64,000 nucleotides of DNA from Paenibacillus sp. FSL R5-0345. GTDB lineage: Bacteria > Bacillota > Bacilli > Paenibacillales > Paenibacillaceae. This document shows positions 62,094 through 64,000 of this stretch, in pieces. A program made the position numbers and the translations under genes. The notes under the pieces are model-generated. The model ran no database searches and had not been told where the DNA came from. It saw nothing but the letters and a program-made list of their open reading frames with translations. Positions within the stretch are counted from its first letter, which is position 1; each line of letters begins with the position of its first letter. The stretch lies in assembly GCF_000758585.1 (NCBI RefSeq), contig NZ_CP009281.1, positions 4,154,001-4,218,000 on the forward strand, given 5' to 3'.

Positions 62094-62753
62094 CTAATAA
62101 CGGCGAATTTTTCTCGCTAACGTGTTACCTAAGGATTGAATGCCTTGCACTAAAATAATGAGAATGATCACGGTAGCTACCACGACAACCGTATCAAAAC
62201 GTTGGTATCCATATACAATCGCCAAGTCTCCGACACCGCCGCCTCCAACCGTACCAGCCATTGCAGTTGCACCGATCAACCCGATCGTTGCCGTTGTCAA
62301 AGACAGAATTAATGATCCAACCGCCTCTGGCAATAAAAAGTACCATATTACTTGAAATGGCGTAGCCCCCATCGCTTCGGCGGCTTCAAGAATTCCCGGG
62401 TTCACTTCAAGCAAGGAGTTCTCTACCAAACGTCCAATGTAAGGAGCAATATAGATAATTAATGGTACGATCGCTGCGCTTGTGCCAATCGAAGTATGAA
62501 CAATCAAACGTGTGAAAGGTACGATTGCCACAAGTAAAATAATAAATGGCAGAGAACGTATGATGTTAATAATCGGATTAAGTATGGCGTAAAGCGCTTT
62601 GTTCTCCAAAACACCACCAGGACGAGTGATTACAAGCAATATCCCAAAAGGAATCCCAATCAAAGAGCCAACAAACAAGGAGACGCCAACCATCTGAATC
62701 GTTTCAATAATCGCCTGCAGAAATTGATCACCTGTTAATGTGGTCGAAAACAT
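62094..62753 (-). CDS. metI: MetI-family methionine ABC transporter permease
   Basis: The 219-residue permease has five predicted helices and the coupling (EAA) loop EAAEAMGATPFQVIWYFLLP near 125-145, the family block GSLIGIPFGILLVITRP near 33, and MAGTVGGGGVGDLAIVYGYQ near 168. It is the membrane channel for MetN and MetQ. It overlaps the metN stop by 26 bases. Confidence 0.92.
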   Translation of the reverse strand: MFSTTLTGDQFLQAIIETIQMVGVSLFVGSLIGIPFGILLVITRPGGVLENKALYAILNPIINIIRSLPFIILLVAIVPFTRLIVHTSIGTSAAIVPLIIYIAPYIGRLVENSLLEVNPGILEAAEAMGATPFQVIWYFLLPEAVGSLILSLTTATIGLIGATAMAGTVGGGGVGDLAIVYGYQRFDTVVVVATVIILIILVQGIQSLGNTLARKIRRY

Positions 62754-63771
62754 TAGATTCTACCTCCTCTACACCGACTCCATGACGTTTTAAGAAAGAT
62801 AACGCATTGTTAATTTCAGCTGTATCTCCACTGCATTGAATAATTACTGTGCCCAGTGTCGTTTCCTGAATCTCCGTCGTATTCGCAAATAAAATATTGA
62901 CCATCACATCAAAGGAACGAATCATTTCGAACAGGATAGGCTCAGATGCACTTTCACCAACAAAATTAAGCTTATGAAGAACACTGCCAGGCGCCGTTTT
63001 AATGGTTTTTTGCACGCTCGGTGTAATGCTGTTCTGAATAACTGTCTTCACAAAATTTTGAGTGGTCTTATGCTTGGGGCTACCGAATACATCTAGTACG
63101 CTACCTTGCTCTATAATCCGGCCTTCTTCCATGACCGCTACCTTATTACAAATCTCTTGAATGACAGACATTTCATGTGTAATGATCATCACTGTAATGT
63201 TGTACTCTGCATTGATCTTTTTTAATAGCTGTAAAATAGAATGGGTTGTCTGTGGATCTAAGGCAGAAGTCGCTTCATCACATAAAAGGATAGATGGATT
63301 TGAGGCAAGTGCTCTAGCAATCCCGACACGCTGCTTCTGCCCACCTGACAATTCACTGGGATAACTCCCCGCTTTGTCACTTAATCCAACAAACTCTAGC
63401 AACTCTTGTACACGCTGGCGGATTTCATTCTTATTCTTTTTTAGAAGAACCAGAGGAATCGCTACATTATCAAATACTTTTTTAGATTCTAATAGATTAA
63501 AATGTTGAAAAATCATGCCGATATTCTTCTTAGCCGCACGCAGCTCTTTATCGTTATAGGTTCCTAAATCACGCCCAGCAACGAAGACCTGTCCTTCAGT
63601 AGGTCTTTCCAAATAATTGACTAAACGAATTAATGTACTTTTCCCCGCACCACTATAGCCGATAACGCCAAAGATATCGCCTTTATCAACCTTTAAATCG
63701 ATCCCTTTAAGAGCATCAATCGTGATTCCTTTCCGAGTGAACGTTTTGGAAACCTGTTTTAGTTCAATCAT
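62728..63771 (-). CDS. metN: MetN-family methionine ABC transporter ATPase
   Basis: The 347-residue ATPase has Walker A IGYSGAGKSTLIR at about 36-48, Q-loop, the signature LSGGQKQRVGIARAL near 140, Walker B SILLCDEATSALD near 160, and a C-terminal NIL ligand-sensing domain from about 260 (SEPILFEMIRSFDVMVNILF). ATG 63771 is chosen because AGAGG is 7 bases upstream; earlier in-frame starts lack a site. It follows the M20 amidohydrolase by 46 bases. No SAM riboswitch is visible, since the promoter lies beyond the right edge. Confidence 0.94.
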   Translation of the reverse strand: MIELKQVSKTFTRKGITIDALKGIDLKVDKGDIFGVIGYSGAGKSTLIRLVNYLERPTEGQVFVAGRDLGTYNDKELRAAKKNIGMIFQHFNLLESKKVFDNVAIPLVLLKKNKNEIRQRVQELLEFVGLSDKAGSYPSELSGGQKQRVGIARALASNPSILLCDEATSALDPQTTHSILQLLKKINAEYNITVMIITHEMSVIQEICNKVAVMEEGRIIEQGSVLDVFGSPKHKTTQNFVKTVIQNSITPSVQKTIKTAPGSVLHKLNFVGESASEPILFEMIRSFDVMVNILFANTTEIQETTLGTVIIQCSGDTAEINNALSFLKRHGVGVEEVESNVFDHINR

Positions 63772-63817
63772 ATACATTCCTCTCAATCATCTTTAGGATT
63801 TAGGTCAAGGAGATTAA

Positions 63818-64000
63818 TTAAGCTTTAACTTTTAGCTTCACCAATGCTTGTTCTGCCAATATAGCGAAGTACTTCGCAGCAGGTAAGATCGCAGCCTCAT
63901 CCACATCGAAACGAGGGTGATGTAAAGCATACGCTGGACCTGAACCTATATTTACAAAAGCGCCCGGTATCTGTTGTAGATAGAAGGAGAAATCTTCTCC
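63818..64000 (-). CDS. M20 family amidohydrolase, C-terminal part
   Basis: The last 60 codons of an M20/M40 metallo-aminoacylase; the rest lies beyond the right edge. The visible part reads GEDFSFYLQQIPGAFVNIGS and later LHHPRFDVDEAAILPAAKYF, the diagnostic C-terminal signature (GEDF...H-x-F-D). Members remove acyl groups from amino acids such as N-acetyl-cysteine derivatives. It is probably upstream in the same operon as metN, 46 bases away, and could release the free amino acid from an imported N-acyl form. Confidence 0.88.
   Translation of the reverse strand, partial: GEDFSFYLQQIPGAFVNIGSGPAYALHHPRFDVDEAAILPAAKYFAILAEQALVKLKVKA

Noticed and set aside
1..64000. tRNA, rRNA, IS elements, prophage, integrase attachment sites, CRISPR arrays
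   Set aside because: None seen by eye: no CCA-ended cloverleaf, no transposase or integrase among the reading frames, no regularly spaced repeats.

Overview
The window reads as a chromosomal segment of a Gram-positive, low-to-moderate GC, spore-forming bacterium, most probably Paenibacillus or a close relative. This is inferred from gene content and order: the block ylxM-ffh-rpsP-khpA-rimM-trmD ... rplS-lepB-rbgA-rnhB-(fliK-like)-(flhB-like)-yraN ... sucC-sucD-dprA-topA-trmFO-hslV-hslU-flgB is the Firmicutes housekeeping backbone known from Bacillus subtilis. A YjcZ-type sporulation peptide and a secreted GH5 mannanase fit a soil Paenibacillus. No rRNA, tRNA, IS element, phage module or CRISPR array was seen. 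I had no similarity search, so family calls rest on motifs, length and synteny.

Layout. 1-7.2 kb: start of flgB, then the leftward operon dprA-topA-trmFO-hslV-hslU. xerC and codY, which lie in this block in B. subtilis, are absent at those positions. 7.4-12.7 kb: sucCD with a candidate CcpA site, a divergent ohrR/ohr peroxide module, and comM. 13-19.3 kb: a phosphoesterase, a zinc-ribbon protein, yraN, an FlhB-like and a FliK-like protein, rnhB, rbgA, lepB. 19.4-24.6 kb: rplS, then 3.1 kb of small genes and candidate RNAs separating it from trmD-rimM. A roughly 100-bp double-hairpin repeat occurs three times here, with a half copy near 30.4 kb. 24.6-27 kb: khpA, rpsP, ffh, ylxM. 27-38 kb: accessory genes (hemolysin III family, M32 carboxypeptidase, HesB-like protein, carbonic anhydrase, yxcD-like pair, LD-carboxypeptidase, Asp23, AI-2E transporter, two-component system, DegV).

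38-44.2 kb: a FusB-type EF-G-binding protein preceded by a leader peptide and a set of mutually exclusive hairpins, which I read as a ribosome-stalling translational attenuator. Upstream of it is an ECF transporter operon (S, fused double ATPase, T) ending in a PHP-domain phosphoesterase. The transporter is divergent from an RpiR/SIS regulator, with a palindrome between them. 44.5-51.4 kb: mannanase, an SRAP-family protein with altered catalytic residues, a secreted hypothetical, and aroA-aroC divergent from a LysR regulator.

51.4-64 kb: a MerR-like gene with a GPP34-like gene, a methyltransferase with a palindrome over its -35 box, a YjcZ-like peptide, a gene remnant, a DJ-1/PfpI protein with a WYL regulator, a SigJ-type sigma factor with a type II NADH dehydrogenase-like flavoprotein, and a leftward operon M20 amidohydrolase-metN-metI-UROD methyltransferase-metQ-proC-VOC. 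That operon looks like uptake and processing of a methionine-like or methylated sulfur compound.

The two observations I rank highest are the leader-peptide attenuator of the FusB-like gene (38.70-38.89 kb) and the MetNIQ operon carrying a zinc-type UROD methyltransferase (58.6-64 kb).
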